Source of the DNA: Kaistella palustris DSM 21579
Lineage (GTDB): Bacteria > Bacteroidota > Bacteroidia > Flavobacteriales > Weeksellaceae
Length of the DNA: 64,000 nucleotides
NCBI RefSeq assembly: GCF_000422265.1
Contig: NZ_KE383813.1
Span: forward strand, 297,919 to 361,918
Direction: 5' to 3'
A model generated the notes under the pieces. The model saw nothing but the letters and a program-made list of their open reading frames with translations, did not search any database and was not told where the DNA came from. This document shows, one piece after another, positions 1 to 9,431 of this stretch. The translations under genes were made by a program, and so were the position numbers. The number at the start of each line of letters is the position of its first letter. The first letter of the stretch is position 1.

Positions 1-47
1 TATCTCATGTCTCCCGTAATTATTATCTTTACAAAAAATAAATTTCT

Positions 48-1010
48 ATGCTTAAAGCAGGATTGGTAGGCGCAGGTCATTTGGGGAAAATACATTTAAA
101 ACTGCTGCAGCAGTCGGAAAAATACGAGCTTGTGGGTTTCCACGATGCCGATGCGGACAACGGAAAAAAGCTGGAAAAAGAATTCGGCTACAGATATTTC
201 GAAAATTTTAATGATCTTTTAAATGAAATCGAGATGCTGGATATTGTAACACCTACTTTATACCACTACGATTATGCACTCAAAGCTATCGAAAGAAAAA
301 TTCATTTTTTCATTGAGAAGCCCATTACACAGACTTTGAAACAAGCTGAAGAAATTCTTTACAAATGCCGGGAATATGGAATTAAAGCACAGGTTGGGCA
401 TGTAGAAAGGTATAATCCCGCTTTTATTGGATCAAAGGATTATATCAAAAACCCAATGTTTATCGAGATTCACAGGTTGGCCGAATTCAATCCGCGTGGC
501 ACCGATGTTTCTGTGGTTTTGGATTTAATGATTCATGACCTGGATATTTTGTTGTCTTTGGTAAAGTCAAAAGTTAAAGCCATACATGCGAGCGGCGTTT
601 CGATCGTTTCGAAATCGCCCGACATCTGCAACGCAAGGATCGAATTTGAAAATGGCTGCGTAGCGAATCTCACAACTTCAAGAATTTCGATGAAAGCGAT
701 GCGCAAATCGCGTTTTTTCCAGAAAGATGCGTATATCTCTGTAGATTTTTTGGAGAAGAAAGCCGAAGTCATCCGCATGCGCGCGGCGCCCGAAAATCCA
801 AGCGATTTTGATATGATCATTGAAAACGCGGAAGGTGAAAAAAACCAGATTATTTTCGAATACCCCAATATTCAGCCAAACAATGCTATACTCGACGAAT
901 TAGAAAGTTTTGCCGATGCCATCACTGAAAATAAAAACGTAGAAGTTTCTTTGGAAGACGGAACAGAAGCATTAAAAGTGGCGCTTGAAATCGTGAAACT
1001 GATCAGCTGA
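48..1010 (+). CDS. Gfo/Idh/MocA family oxidoreductase
   Basis: A 320-residue NAD(P)-dependent dehydrogenase-like protein. The N-terminal Rossmann fold is shown by GAGHLG at residues 8-13, and the EKP signature of Gfo/Idh/MocA enzymes is at 90-92; the rest fits the C-terminal alpha/beta dimerisation domain. The family oxidises or reduces sugars, inositols and related polyols, but the substrate cannot be read from the sequence. It stands alone: the next gene begins 173 bp downstream. A TATCTTTA box about 20 bp before the ATG resembles the flavobacterial -7 element. The family call is firm and the substrate unknown. Confidence 0.9.
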   Translation: MLKAGLVGAGHLGKIHLKLLQQSEKYELVGFHDADADNGKKLEKEFGYRYFENFNDLLNEIEMLDIVTPTLYHYDYALKAIERKIHFFIEKPITQTLKQAEEILYKCREYGIKAQVGHVERYNPAFIGSKDYIKNPMFIEIHRLAEFNPRGTDVSVVLDLMIHDLDILLSLVKSKVKAIHASGVSIVSKSPDICNARIEFENGCVANLTTSRISMKAMRKSRFFQKDAYISVDFLEKKAEVIRMRAAPENPSDFDMIIENAEGEKNQIIFEYPNIQPNNAILDELESFADAITENKNVEVSLEDGTEALKVALEIVKLIS

Positions 1011-1183
1011 TTCAGAACTTTTCAGATTTGAAAAGTTGAAGTTTATGGTCAAGAAGTTCTAGGAATTTGCTGCAAACTTTGCCAACAGCTCTGATATCTC
1101 AGCCGGATTCGACTATTAAGTTCCTCTGGCCTTTAAAAGAGATAATAAACCAACAATTTTGCTCAACTTTTTCACATAATTAA

Positions 1184-2068
1184 ATGAAAAATAAATTAAT
1201 ACTGTTCTTTTTAATGATTTCGGCTGGTGTGTTTGCACAGAAACAGTCATTAAAAATGCAGATCGAAAGCATCATCAAAGCAAAAAATGCCACGGTAGCC
1301 GTATCTGTTTTGGATTTTGAAAACAATAAATCTTTAGACATTAACGGAGACAAAAAACTTCCGATGCTGAGTGTTTTTAAATTTCATATTGCACTTGCGG
1401 TTTTAAATCTTGTTGACCAAGGCGAATTAAATCTAAACCAAAAAATTTTCATTAAAAAAACTGACCTTCACGAAAACACCTGGAGCCCAATCCGCGAGAA
1501 ATATCCGGCAGGAAATATCGAAATGTCTTTAAGTGAACTCCTGAAATACAGCGTTGCTCAGAGCGATAACAATGGCACCGACCTTTTGTTGAAACTGATT
1601 GGTGGACCAGGAGAAGTGCAGAATTTCATTAATAATACAGGTATTTCAGACTTTCGGATAAAAGCGGATGAAGAGAAAATGCATCAGGGTTACGAATTTA
1701 TGTACTGGAACTGGACTACCACAAACGCCTCGAACCAACTGCTCAAAAAGTTTTTTGAGGGAAAATTAGTTTCGAAAAAGTCCACGGACTTCCTGATGCA
1801 GACCATGCTGGAAACCAGTACTGGCGCAAATAAACTCGTGGCGCTGCTCCCAAAAGGAACTCCGGTTGCCCACAAAACAGGCTCTTCCGGGAAAGATAAA
1901 AAAGGTCTGACCATCGCCGAAAACGATATTGGAATTGTAACACTTCCCAGCGGAAAACATTACGCCGTCAGCGCATTCGTTTCTGATTCTATGGAAAGTG
2001 ATGAAACTAATACGAAAATGATCGCGGAAATTTCGAAGCTCATTTTTGATTATTTTAGCAAAAAATAG
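1184..2068 (+). CDS. Class A beta-lactamase, subclass A2-like (CIA/CGA/PER-type relative)
   Basis: A 294-residue secreted serine beta-lactamase. A signal peptide ends near residue 19 (VFAQ). The active-site motifs are intact: S63-V-F-K66 (Ser70/Lys73), S127-D-N129, an omega-loop Glu in DEEKMH near 162-166, and K231-T-G233. The E-x-x-M-H ... NW-T pattern in the omega loop is typical of Bacteroidota subclass A2 enzymes such as PER, CME and CIA. It should hydrolyse penicillins and probably cephalosporins in the periplasm; the spectrum is inferred. The gene is followed 2 bp later by an M23 peptidase gene, so the two are probably co-transcribed. No LysR- or BlaI-type regulator is adjacent. Confidence 0.92.
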   Translation: MKNKLILFFLMISAGVFAQKQSLKMQIESIIKAKNATVAVSVLDFENNKSLDINGDKKLPMLSVFKFHIALAVLNLVDQGELNLNQKIFIKKTDLHENTWSPIREKYPAGNIEMSLSELLKYSVAQSDNNGTDLLLKLIGGPGEVQNFINNTGISDFRIKADEEKMHQGYEFMYWNWTTTNASNQLLKKFFEGKLVSKKSTDFLMQTMLETSTGANKLVALLPKGTPVAHKTGSSGKDKKGLTIAENDIGIVTLPSGKHYAVSAFVSDSMESDETNTKMIAEISKLIFDYFSKK

Positions 2069-2070
2069 CG

Positions 2071-2889
2071 ATGAAAAGATTTCCTTTTTTATTTTTACTT
2101 TTTTGTTCCTTATTTCTTTTTTCTCAGCAGAAATGGGATGTCAAATTTTATAATGAAGTCGTAAACCGTGAGATTGCGATTTTTGCGGATAACAACGAAC
2201 CGATGCCGATTTCCGCACGGTTCGCCTTTAAATTAAGTAACCTGACTTCAACCCTTCCAAACGATGAAATTGTAGTGATACCGCCAAAAACAAAAAGATT
2301 TCCGATTGCGGAGCTTAAGGAAATAAAGCGCAATGCGGCAAACTCATTTTCCTACACCAACTCCTATAACTTTGGAAATGCACTGCAGGAGAGTTTTGAT
2401 GAGGATTATATCTATTCTCTGCCTTTTGAAAGCGGAAAAACCCAGTCGGTCTATCAGGGTTATAACGGCAAGTTTTCGCACCAAAATGAATTTGCGCTCG
2501 ATTTTGATTTGAAAGAAGGAAGTCCGGTCTTGGCGGCCCGCGAAGGAATTGCAGTTGAAGTTGTGGATTCCAATGACCGGAACTGCCCCGATATTTCCTG
2601 TGCAAAATACAATAACAAAGTCCTTGTCATGCACAGCGACGGGACTTTTGCGGATTATTCTCATTTAAAATACCACGGCGCAGTTGTGCGGAAAGGTGAT
2701 AAAGTTGAAAAGGGCCAGCTCCTGGGTTACAGCGGAAGCACAGGGTTTGCCAGCGGTCCGCATCTGCATTTTGCGGTTTTTATAAATAGGATCGATGGCC
2801 GCAGAACATTCATTAAAACGAAATTCCGGACTTTGGAAGGTGAGGCCACGCTTTTGGAAGAAGGAAAAAGTTATACCCGAAATTATTAA
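2071..2889 (+). CDS. M23 family metallopeptidase, first tandem copy
   Basis: A 272-residue exported protein with a hydrophobic signal sequence (about 1-19), a beta-rich N-terminal region and a C-terminal LytM/M23 domain. The zinc-binding HxH is H231-L-H233 in a GPHLHF context, and an upstream His...Asp (SHQNEFALDFD) supplies the other ligands. M23 enzymes cut peptidoglycan cross-bridges or act as activators of other hydrolases. Two conserved cysteines (NCPDISC) may form a disulfide in the periplasm. It starts 2 bp after the beta-lactamase stop, and is followed by a clear paralogue, so this is a local tandem duplication. Confidence 0.88.
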   Translation: MKRFPFLFLLFCSLFLFSQQKWDVKFYNEVVNREIAIFADNNEPMPISARFAFKLSNLTSTLPNDEIVVIPPKTKRFPIAELKEIKRNAANSFSYTNSYNFGNALQESFDEDYIYSLPFESGKTQSVYQGYNGKFSHQNEFALDFDLKEGSPVLAAREGIAVEVVDSNDRNCPDISCAKYNNKVLVMHSDGTFADYSHLKYHGAVVRKGDKVEKGQLLGYSGSTGFASGPHLHFAVFINRIDGRRTFIKTKFRTLEGEATLLEEGKSYTRNY

Positions 2890-2952
2890 TAATGAAAAAA
2901 GGTACAGCTTCGGTTCTTTGTTATAATTAAATAAAAATCCTCCAAAATTTAA

Positions 2953-3768
2953 ATGAGATATCTATACGTTTTATTGATCACACTTCCCTTCCTGAGCCGC
3001 GCGCAGAAGAATATTGACGTTACTTTCTATCACGAGAAAATCGGAAATGAAATGCAGATCTTCGCCGACAACCATACATTTGCACCGGTTTCTGCCGAAT
3101 ATACTTACGCCGCGGAAAATATGACTTCCTCGTTACTAAATAAAGCAATCATCATTATTCCGGCGAAAACTGATAAGTTTAAGATTTCTACCGTCGCCGT
3201 TGCCGACTCCAGGCTAAAATCTTCTTTTTCTTATGATGTTGGGTTTGTGTTGGGCGATATTACCGATCAGGATTTCGACGAAAACTATGTTTACAGTCTG
3301 CCGTTTGCAAAACAAAAAACCTATTTGATCTTTCAGGGTTATAACGGCAAATTCTCTCACCAAAAAGCGAATTCGATCGACTTCAGCTTAAAGGAAAATG
3401 ACCAGGTCCTCGCGGCACGTGCAGGCAAAGTTGTTGAAGTTGAAAGCGGCCATTCTTCGCACTGCCCCACTATTGACTGTGCGCAGTTTAACAATAAAGT
3501 AATTATATTGCACAGCGACGGAACCATGGCAGAATACGTACATCTGAAAAAGAACGGTGTTGCTGTTCAACTGGGCGACCAGATTGCTGCAAACCAGTTC
3601 ATCGCGTACAGTGGGAATACCGGTTTTACTAAAGGTCCTCACCTGCATTTCTCGGTTTTTAAAAATAATATAGATGGCAGCAGAACCTACTTTAAAACAA
3701 AATTCAGGACCTCAAAAAGTGGCGCTGCACTTTTAGAAGAAGGAAAAAGTTACACCAAGAATTATTAA
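2953..3768 (+). CDS. M23 family metallopeptidase, second tandem copy
   Basis: A 271-residue paralogue of the preceding gene, sharing layout over its whole length: signal peptide ending near SRAQ, the GYNGKFSHQ stretch, the paired cysteines (HCPTIDC), H230-L-H232 and an almost identical C-terminus (LLEEGKSYTKNY versus LLEEGKSYTRNY). It is predicted to be a periplasmic peptidoglycan endopeptidase or a LytM-type regulator. It is separated from copy one by 63 bp and from the dehydrogenase gene by 26 bp, all on the same strand. The copies have diverged clearly, so the duplication is not recent. Confidence 0.88.
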   Translation: MRYLYVLLITLPFLSRAQKNIDVTFYHEKIGNEMQIFADNHTFAPVSAEYTYAAENMTSSLLNKAIIIIPAKTDKFKISTVAVADSRLKSSFSYDVGFVLGDITDQDFDENYVYSLPFAKQKTYLIFQGYNGKFSHQKANSIDFSLKENDQVLAARAGKVVEVESGHSSHCPTIDCAQFNNKVIILHSDGTMAEYVHLKKNGVAVQLGDQIAANQFIAYSGNTGFTKGPHLHFSVFKNNIDGSRTYFKTKFRTSKSGAALLEEGKSYTKNY

Positions 3769-3794
3769 AATATAATTTCATAAAACAATATAAA

Positions 3795-4685
3795 ATGAAA
3801 AACATTGTCGTAATCGGTGCAGGCACCATGGGAAACGGAATTGCACATACTTTTGCACAAACAGGTTTCAAAGTTGATTTAGTTGATGTTTCGCAGCAAG
3901 CTTTAGATAAAGGACTTGCCACCATTACAAAAAATCTGGACCGTATTGTCGCCAAAGGAAATCTGACCGAAACACAAAAACAGGAAACACTCACAAAAAT
4001 TTCCACTTTCACAAATCTTGCAGATTGTGCTGCAAATGCCGACCTGATTGTCGAAGCTGCTACTGAAAATCTGGATCTGAAACTGAAAATTTTCCGCCAG
4101 ATGGACGAACTAGCGCCGGAAAACTGTATTCTGGCGACCAACACGTCTTCGATTTCAATTACCAAGATCGCTTCGGTAACCAACCGCCCGGAAAAAGTGA
4201 TCGGCATGCATTTTATGAATCCTGTGCCGATCATGAAGCTTGTGGAGATCATTAAAGGCTACTCTACTTCACCCCAAACTTTCAGCGCAATATTTGACCT
4301 CAGTAAAACCTTGGGAAAAGTTCCGGTGGAAGTAAATGATTATCCGGGATTTGTAGCTAACCGGATCCTTATGCCGATGATCAATGAAGCCATAGAAACT
4401 TTATACAACGGCGTGGCCGGCGTGGAAGAGATCGACACGGTGATGAAACTGGGCATGGCCCACCCGATGGGACCTTTGCAACTCGCAGATTTTATAGGTC
4501 TGGATGTTTGCCTCGCTATTCTGAATGTGATGTACGAGGGTTTCAAAAATCCCAAGTACGCGCCTAATCCACTGCTTGTCAATATGGTAACGGCGGGGAA
4601 ACTCGGTGCTAAATCCGGCGAAGGTTTCTACGATTATGCGGAAAATAAAAAAGCGGAAAAAGTGTCGAAAATGTTTCTGAAATAA
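3795..4685 (+). CDS. 3-hydroxybutyryl-CoA / 3-hydroxyacyl-CoA dehydrogenase
   Basis: A 296-residue soluble enzyme, the usual size for stand-alone short-chain 3-hydroxyacyl-CoA dehydrogenases. The Rossmann motif GAGTMG is at residues 8-13, the catalytic-His region is GMHFMNPVP, and the C-terminal helical domain contains the typical HPMGPLQLADFIGLD stretch. It reversibly oxidises 3-hydroxyacyl-CoA to 3-oxoacyl-CoA with NAD(P)H. No thiolase or crotonase gene lies beside it. A very strong 14-bp-stem hairpin with a short T run follows the stop codon. Confidence 0.93.
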   Translation: MKNIVVIGAGTMGNGIAHTFAQTGFKVDLVDVSQQALDKGLATITKNLDRIVAKGNLTETQKQETLTKISTFTNLADCAANADLIVEAATENLDLKLKIFRQMDELAPENCILATNTSSISITKIASVTNRPEKVIGMHFMNPVPIMKLVEIIKGYSTSPQTFSAIFDLSKTLGKVPVEVNDYPGFVANRILMPMINEAIETLYNGVAGVEEIDTVMKLGMAHPMGPLQLADFIGLDVCLAILNVMYEGFKNPKYAPNPLLVNMVTAGKLGAKSGEGFYDYAENKKAEKVSKMFLK

Positions 4686-4696
4686 AACCGGAATGG

Positions 4697-4731
4697 GCGC
4701 TGTTAGAGCTCGGAGCTCTAACAGCGCTTTT
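4697..4731 (+). repeat. Palindromic dispersed repeat, copy 1 (possible terminator)
   Basis: Perfect 14-bp inverted repeat, GCGCTGTTAGAGCT - CGG - AGCTCTAACAGCGC, followed by TTTT. It lies 12 bp after the dehydrogenase stop and could serve as its terminator. The same arms with a TGG loop recur at 16150-16180, so it belongs to a repeat family rather than being a one-off hairpin. Confidence 0.85.
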
Positions 4732-4743
4732 AAAATCAGTATC

Positions 4744-6066
4744 ATGCGAAGAAGACTTCTCGAAAACCAAATCCGTGTTTTTCTGGTTTTTGCCACCTTG
4801 ACCGCGACTGCCCTGCGCTTCCTTCTGAATGAAAAAGGGCGCACAAATCCAGATTCTATACGCTTCATGCGCTCGGCAAATGTTTTTCCGGTAATCGATA
4901 ATACCGTCACACCTCTCGGTTATCCGCTCAGTTTAAAATTCTTCACCCTCTTTGGATTTGATGAATTCTGGGCGAGCAAAATCCTCGGGATTATGGCTTA
5001 TCTGGTTCTCGTATGGTTCGCATGGAAAAAGAAATTTTATTTCAAAGAAATCATCCTGACCGGCGGTCTTTTCAGCTTTGTTTCGATCTTTTCTTACACC
5101 ATGAGCGAAGCGCTGATCTTGCCTTTTGTATTTGTATTCCTGTTCGTTGGCAGGCAGATTATCATTGACCAACTGAAAGGCTTGCGGGCGTTTGTTCTAC
5201 TTTCACTGGCGCTGATCATCCTCTACAACATCCGTTATCCCGCACTTTTCTTGATCGGTGGGGTTTTACTTTTTGGCCTGATAAATTTTAGAAAACATTA
5301 TGGAAAAATCTTTATAACTTCAGCTTTCACCGCCCTGGTATATGTCGTACTTTATAAATTTCTTTTCATTGATTACTTTAATGAAAAGTATATCGACACC
5401 TTTTTGGAGATTGGGCTTCATCCCACTTCTCAACTGCTTACCGAACTCTTTCAGGGACTCACAACTACATTTAACCCGTTCGTGCATATTGCAGATCCGG
5501 GCGGTGGTCTGATCAACTATGCAATCTACGGCATCGGTCTGTTTAATATTTTGTTGATAGTCTACCTGTTTGTACAGCAGAAACTTTCGGAAACTGAATT
5601 CTTCCTCGTATTTATGGGTGTTTTTGGAATCCTATGTTCATTTTTCATTCAGTATTTCTATTCCGTAAACGCGATCGATTACAGACTGATGGCGCCATTT
5701 TCATTACCAATCTGGCTGGTTTACTTCAAGAAGATGTACAGAATTTTGGGAAAATTCACTTACGGCCTTACCATATTAAGTTTGCTTACCGGTTTAATTT
5801 TTACCTGGCTTTCCAGAGGAAATTATCTCGAAAACCGAAAAGTGATCACCACATTTTTAAGAGCGGAAAAATTAGATAAAGTTCCACTGAAATTTTATGT
5901 TGAAAGCGAGGAAGAACTCGACAAATTTAAAATCGCCGAACTCATCAGCACGGTAAATCCGCGGGTGAACATCACCTTTAAGCCAGCCGACACACTGCGT
6001 AAAAACACGCTCACAGCGTACAGAGTTTTGCGAAAAATAAAGATCGACAAGAATCAATTTCAATAA
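4744..6066 (+). CDS. Polytopic membrane protein, GT-C glycosyltransferase-like (tentative)
   Basis: A 440-residue integral membrane protein with about ten hydrophobic segments and a soluble C-terminal tail of about 75 residues. I place the start at the ATG at 4744 (MRRRLLENQ): an in-frame ATG at 4693 would translate straight through the perfect palindrome at 4697-4727. The short loop after the first membrane helix contains NPDSIRF; acidic residues there are found in GT-C fold glycosyltransferases of the ArnT/PMT type, but no diagnostic motif is complete. The neighbours do not suggest a pathway. Function unknown; membrane location is certain. Confidence 0.7.
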   Translation: MRRRLLENQIRVFLVFATLTATALRFLLNEKGRTNPDSIRFMRSANVFPVIDNTVTPLGYPLSLKFFTLFGFDEFWASKILGIMAYLVLVWFAWKKKFYFKEIILTGGLFSFVSIFSYTMSEALILPFVFVFLFVGRQIIIDQLKGLRAFVLLSLALIILYNIRYPALFLIGGVLLFGLINFRKHYGKIFITSAFTALVYVVLYKFLFIDYFNEKYIDTFLEIGLHPTSQLLTELFQGLTTTFNPFVHIADPGGGLINYAIYGIGLFNILLIVYLFVQQKLSETEFFLVFMGVFGILCSFFIQYFYSVNAIDYRLMAPFSLPIWLVYFKKMYRILGKFTYGLTILSLLTGLIFTWLSRGNYLENRKVITTFLRAEKLDKVPLKFYVESEEELDKFKIAELISTVNPRVNITFKPADTLRKNTLTAYRVLRKIKIDKNQFQ

Positions 6067-6073
6067 TTTTTAT

Positions 6074-6081
6074 TACTTTTG
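6074..6081 (+). promoter_or_regulatory. Candidate -7 box for the 6101 gene
   Basis: TACTTTTG fits the flavobacterial TAnnTTTG element and lies 19 bp before the ATG at 6101. The -33 element is not clear. Confidence 0.45.
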
Positions 6082-6100
6082 AGGAGTTAAATTAATTATT

Positions 6101-6349
6101 ATGAAATTACCAAAGTTTTTATTAGCCGACAATTCAGATTTCCCTGAAGATCTCTTTGTAGTTCACACAGAGTACCCAAGATTCGTGTTGAATGTTGAGG
6201 AAGAAGAAGTGGAATGGTTTGATGATCTGGAAGGAGACGACGAGGAAACCATGGCCGATGAAGCGACGAAAGTTGTAGAAGCCGCCTTTAAATGGTGTGA
6301 CGACGAACTCGCGAAATACGATGAAGAAGACGACGAAGACGAAGCCTAG
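6101..6349 (+). CDS. Small acidic conserved protein of unknown function
   Basis: An 82-residue, strongly acidic protein: about a third of residues are Asp or Glu, and the C-terminus is almost entirely acidic (KYDEEDDEDEA). There is no signal peptide or membrane segment, so it should be cytoplasmic. It resembles small acidic hypotheticals seen across Flavobacteriia, but I do not know a function. A TAnnTTTG promoter box upstream and a terminator directly downstream make it a monocistronic unit, which supports it as a real gene. Confidence 0.8.
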   Translation: MKLPKFLLADNSDFPEDLFVVHTEYPRFVLNVEEEEVEWFDDLEGDDEETMADEATKVVEAAFKWCDDELAKYDEEDDEDEA

Positions 6350-6360
6350 ATAAAAATCAA

Positions 6361-6393
6361 AAAAAGGAACTCAAATTTGGGTTCCTTTTTTTT
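6361..6393 (+). terminator. Rho-independent terminator after the acidic protein gene
   Basis: Stem AAGGAACTC / GGGTTCCTT (one G-U pair) around a short AT loop, followed by eight T. It lies directly after the 6101-6349 gene and may also act on transcription from the opposite side. Confidence 0.8.
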
Positions 6394-6414
6394 ATGATCT
6401 TTTTTAGTAATTTC

Positions 6415-6813
6415 TTATAATTTATTGAATTTCAGCAGCAGCAACTTACCTTTATACAGTTCCAAAGTATTTCCGGCTACCACATATTTATCGGTTTCGC
6501 TCAGCATTTTCAGAAAGTTGCTTTCAATATCCCGATTGTCACAGGCCATTTTTGTTGCACCCGCGTTTTTCACACTGAAATTTCCCGCAGTCGGATCCAG
6601 CGAAAGTTCGCCAAAATAATTATTGCAACCCGCGTTACCGGTAACTTTGCCGGCTTCTATATTTAATGTAGGCTTTTTACCTTTCACATTGTCGGCCAAA
6701 GTCCATTGCGTATCAGCAATATTGGGTTGTGAACTTCCAACCTTCGAGGTGTTGATTACCGAACAGGAAACGATAACTGCCAAAGCGAAAAAAGCCAAAA
6801 ATATATTTTTCAT
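6415..6813 (-). CDS. META domain lipoprotein (HslJ-like)
   Basis: A 132-residue exported lipoprotein. The start is the ATG at 6813 (MKNIFLAFF); a TTG two codons earlier is possible. A signal peptide with lipobox VSC at its end predicts lipidation at Cys18. The mature part contains the META fold signature, with GCNNYFGEL and the downstream TKMAC segment typical of HslJ/META proteins. In E. coli HslJ is a heat-inducible outer-membrane protein linked to novobiocin resistance; the role here is not known. It is transcribed toward the acidic-protein terminator, convergent with that gene. Confidence 0.85.
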   Translation of the reverse strand: MKNIFLAFFALAVIVSCSVINTSKVGSSQPNIADTQWTLADNVKGKKPTLNIEAGKVTGNAGCNNYFGELSLDPTAGNFSVKNAGATKMACDNRDIESNFLKMLSETDKYVVAGNTLELYKGKLLLLKFNKL

Positions 6814-6911
6814 TTTCAATTTATTTAGTCAAATGTAAGAAATAATCGCGACTTAAACCGGGCTGCATGCTCATGGTAATTTTACTTAAAGTCCGAGGGA
6901 TTTTCTACTTC

Positions 6912-9347
6912 TTAAGATCTCAATTCCGCTGCAAATTCCTTTTGGAAGGTTTTTATTAATGAGTTCATCACTTCTGTGATGTCTTTTTCTTCCAAAGTTT
7001 TTTCCTCGTTCAGAAGGTCAAAGCTCAACGCGTACGATTTTTTTCCTTCCGGCAGGTTTTTGCCTTCATACACATCAAAAAGGTTGATGCTTTTCAAATA
7101 TTTCGACGGATTCTTTTTTGCTGCTTTGTGAAGGTCGGCATACGAAATGTTTTTATCCAAAAGCAACGCGAGGTCTCTTCTTATTTTATTGAATTTTGGA
7201 ATATCTGCAAACTTGAGGTTGCTTTCCTCACGCAATTTCTGGCAGTTTTCAACTTCGATTTCTGCATAATAACAGTCCTGATCTATGTCGGCATCTTTCA
7301 GTAATTCAGCAGAAACTTTTCCGAGCCTTGCCAGGGTTTTACCACGGGCGGTAATTTCCAGCGCATCGGAGAAACGCGGATCGTCCAGCGCTTTTTCTTC
7401 TGTATTTAGCTGGAGATTTTCCAGAAGTATTTTCACATATGATTTCAAATAGTAAAAATTCGTGGCTGATTTTGGTTCGAGCCAGTTTTCACCTACATTC
7501 CTGCCGGTAACCAAAATGGCAAGCTGCTTTCGCTCCTCATATTTATTTTTCGGCTGCTCCGGCGCTGGTTCTGCTACAGGTCTCCGGTGGTAGATCTTAC
7601 CGAGTTCAAAAAATTTAATATCGGGATTTTTTCGTTTGATGTTGTAATCTGCATTCTCCAGAAGTCCTTCGAGCAAAGATTTTCTCATAAATGCCAGATC
7701 GTTACTCAGCGGATTCAGGAGTTTTACAGCGTTGGTTTCATCTTTAACTGAAGTCAGCGAATTGTTCATAACCTCATTGAAACCGTTGCTTTGCAAAGTT
7801 CTGGCCCAGGAATTTTCCAGCGCATCCTGATCATTAAAACTAAGCTTTACAGGACTGAAAGAAATTTTCTTTGGTGAATCGATTTTATTATAACCGTAAA
7901 TCCGCAGGATCTCTTCTATTACATCTATTTCACGCGTCACATCGGCTCTGTAAGCAGGCACAGAAATTTCCAAACCGTTCTGGATCTCATTAAGTACCGT
8001 GATTTCCAGCGCTTTCAGGATTTCCTTTATTTTTTCGCGATGGATTTTCGTACCCAGGATCTGTTCCACTTTTGAAAAACGCAGGATCAGATAATGATCT
8101 TCAATTTTTACGGGGTAATTTTCCAGAATTTCGCCTTTCAGTTTTCCACCGGCGATTTCTTCAATCATTTTAATGGCGTGCGTAAGTGTTGTTCTGGTAA
8201 TATTCGGATCTACTCCACGCTCGAAGCGGAAGGACGCATCTGTATTCAAACCGTGTGCTTTAGCTGCTTTGCGTATCGCGACCGGATTAAAGTAGGCACT
8301 TTCTAAAAAGATGGTTTGTGTACTTTCGGAAACACCGGAATGCGCACCGCCAAAAACACCTGCAAGACACATCGGTGTATTTTCGCCGTCTTTGATCATG
8401 ATTTCGGTACCGTTCAGTGTTCTTTCAACACCATCGAGGGTTACAAATTTAGTCCCTTTTTCACTCAGACCGACTTTCACTTTTTTAGCTGCAATTTTAT
8501 CTGCGTCGAAAGCGTGTAACGGCTGTCCAAGACCGTGCAGTATATAATTGCTGATATCTACGATATTATTGATCGGGCTCAGGCCAATGGCTTTCAACCG
8601 GTTTTTCAGCCAAAGCGGAGATTCGGCCACATTTACATTTTCTATCACTGCGCCCAGATATCTTGGGCAAAGTTCGGCATCTTCAATATCAAGCGTGAAA
8701 TCTGAAACACCTTCCGCAGTGATGTTTTCTGGCGAAAGTTTGGTGAACTCCGACTTCATCTGATTGGTCGTGAGGTACGCATTCAGGTCGCGTGCTACAC
8801 CGTAATGCGACATGGCATCGGTTCGGTTGGGTGTTAAACCAATTTCGAAAACCTGGTCATTGACAAGATCAAAATAATCTGCGAATTTTTTTCCTAATTC
8901 AAATTTACTCTCGTCAAGAATCATGATTCCACCGTGATCGTCGCTCAGGCCGAGTTCGTCTTCGGCGCAGATCATGCCCTGTGAAATCTCTCCACGAATT
9001 TTCGCTTCTTTTATTTCTAAAGGTTTGCCGTCTTTAAAATATAAAACGGTACCGACAACGGCTACAGGTACAGTTTGTCCTTCCGCTACATTTGGCGCGC
9101 CACAAACTATATGCAGCAAAGTGCCGCTCCCAATATCTACGGTAGTTTTCTTAAGTTTATCAGCGTTCGGATGCTGTTCGCAGGACATTACTTTTCCCAC
9201 AAAAATCCCTTCAAGGCTGCCTTTTACCGATTCGAATTTTTCAATTCCTTCGACTTCCAAACCGATATCAGTAAGATATTCACCGGTTTTTTCCGTTTTT
9301 AGATCTGTTTGTATAAAGTCTTTCAGCCAGTTAGCGGAGATTTTCAT
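6912..9347 (-). CDS. pheT: Phenylalanine--tRNA ligase beta subunit
   Basis: An 811-residue beta subunit of the (alpha-beta)2 phenylalanyl-tRNA synthetase, a normal bacterial length. In order: an EMAP-type tRNA-binding domain (about 40-150), B3/B4 editing domain including GLTPNRTD and LGQPLHAFDADKI, B5 domain (about 410-480), a catalytic-like core, and the C-terminal FDX-ACB anticodon-binding domain (about 715-811). It acts with PheS, which is not in this window, so pheS and pheT are unlinked here. It is transcribed away from dnaN with 152 bp between them. Confidence 0.97.
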   Translation of the reverse strand: MKISANWLKDFIQTDLKTEKTGEYLTDIGLEVEGIEKFESVKGSLEGIFVGKVMSCEQHPNADKLKKTTVDIGSGTLLHIVCGAPNVAEGQTVPVAVVGTVLYFKDGKPLEIKEAKIRGEISQGMICAEDELGLSDDHGGIMILDESKFELGKKFADYFDLVNDQVFEIGLTPNRTDAMSHYGVARDLNAYLTTNQMKSEFTKLSPENITAEGVSDFTLDIEDAELCPRYLGAVIENVNVAESPLWLKNRLKAIGLSPINNIVDISNYILHGLGQPLHAFDADKIAAKKVKVGLSEKGTKFVTLDGVERTLNGTEIMIKDGENTPMCLAGVFGGAHSGVSESTQTIFLESAYFNPVAIRKAAKAHGLNTDASFRFERGVDPNITRTTLTHAIKMIEEIAGGKLKGEILENYPVKIEDHYLILRFSKVEQILGTKIHREKIKEILKALEITVLNEIQNGLEISVPAYRADVTREIDVIEEILRIYGYNKIDSPKKISFSPVKLSFNDQDALENSWARTLQSNGFNEVMNNSLTSVKDETNAVKLLNPLSNDLAFMRKSLLEGLLENADYNIKRKNPDIKFFELGKIYHRRPVAEPAPEQPKNKYEERKQLAILVTGRNVGENWLEPKSATNFYYLKSYVKILLENLQLNTEEKALDDPRFSDALEITARGKTLARLGKVSAELLKDADIDQDCYYAEIEVENCQKLREESNLKFADIPKFNKIRRDLALLLDKNISYADLHKAAKKNPSKYLKSINLFDVYEGKNLPEGKKSYALSFDLLNEEKTLEEKDITEVMNSLIKTFQKEFAAELRS

Positions 9348-9431
9348 TGGATTGACAGTTTGAGATATTATATTCAGCGGGCAGCCTTATACTGCAATTC
9401 TGAATGGTGCAAATATCGTGATTCCGAAGCT

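Noticed and set aside
3704-4252. Minus-strand frame of 182 codons
   Set aside because: Fully antisense to the dehydrogenase gene, with serine-rich composition typical of shadows.
4693-4743. Start of the membrane protein at ATG 4693
   Set aside because: It would translate the perfect repeat palindrome at 4697-4727; ATG 4744 gives a normal start.
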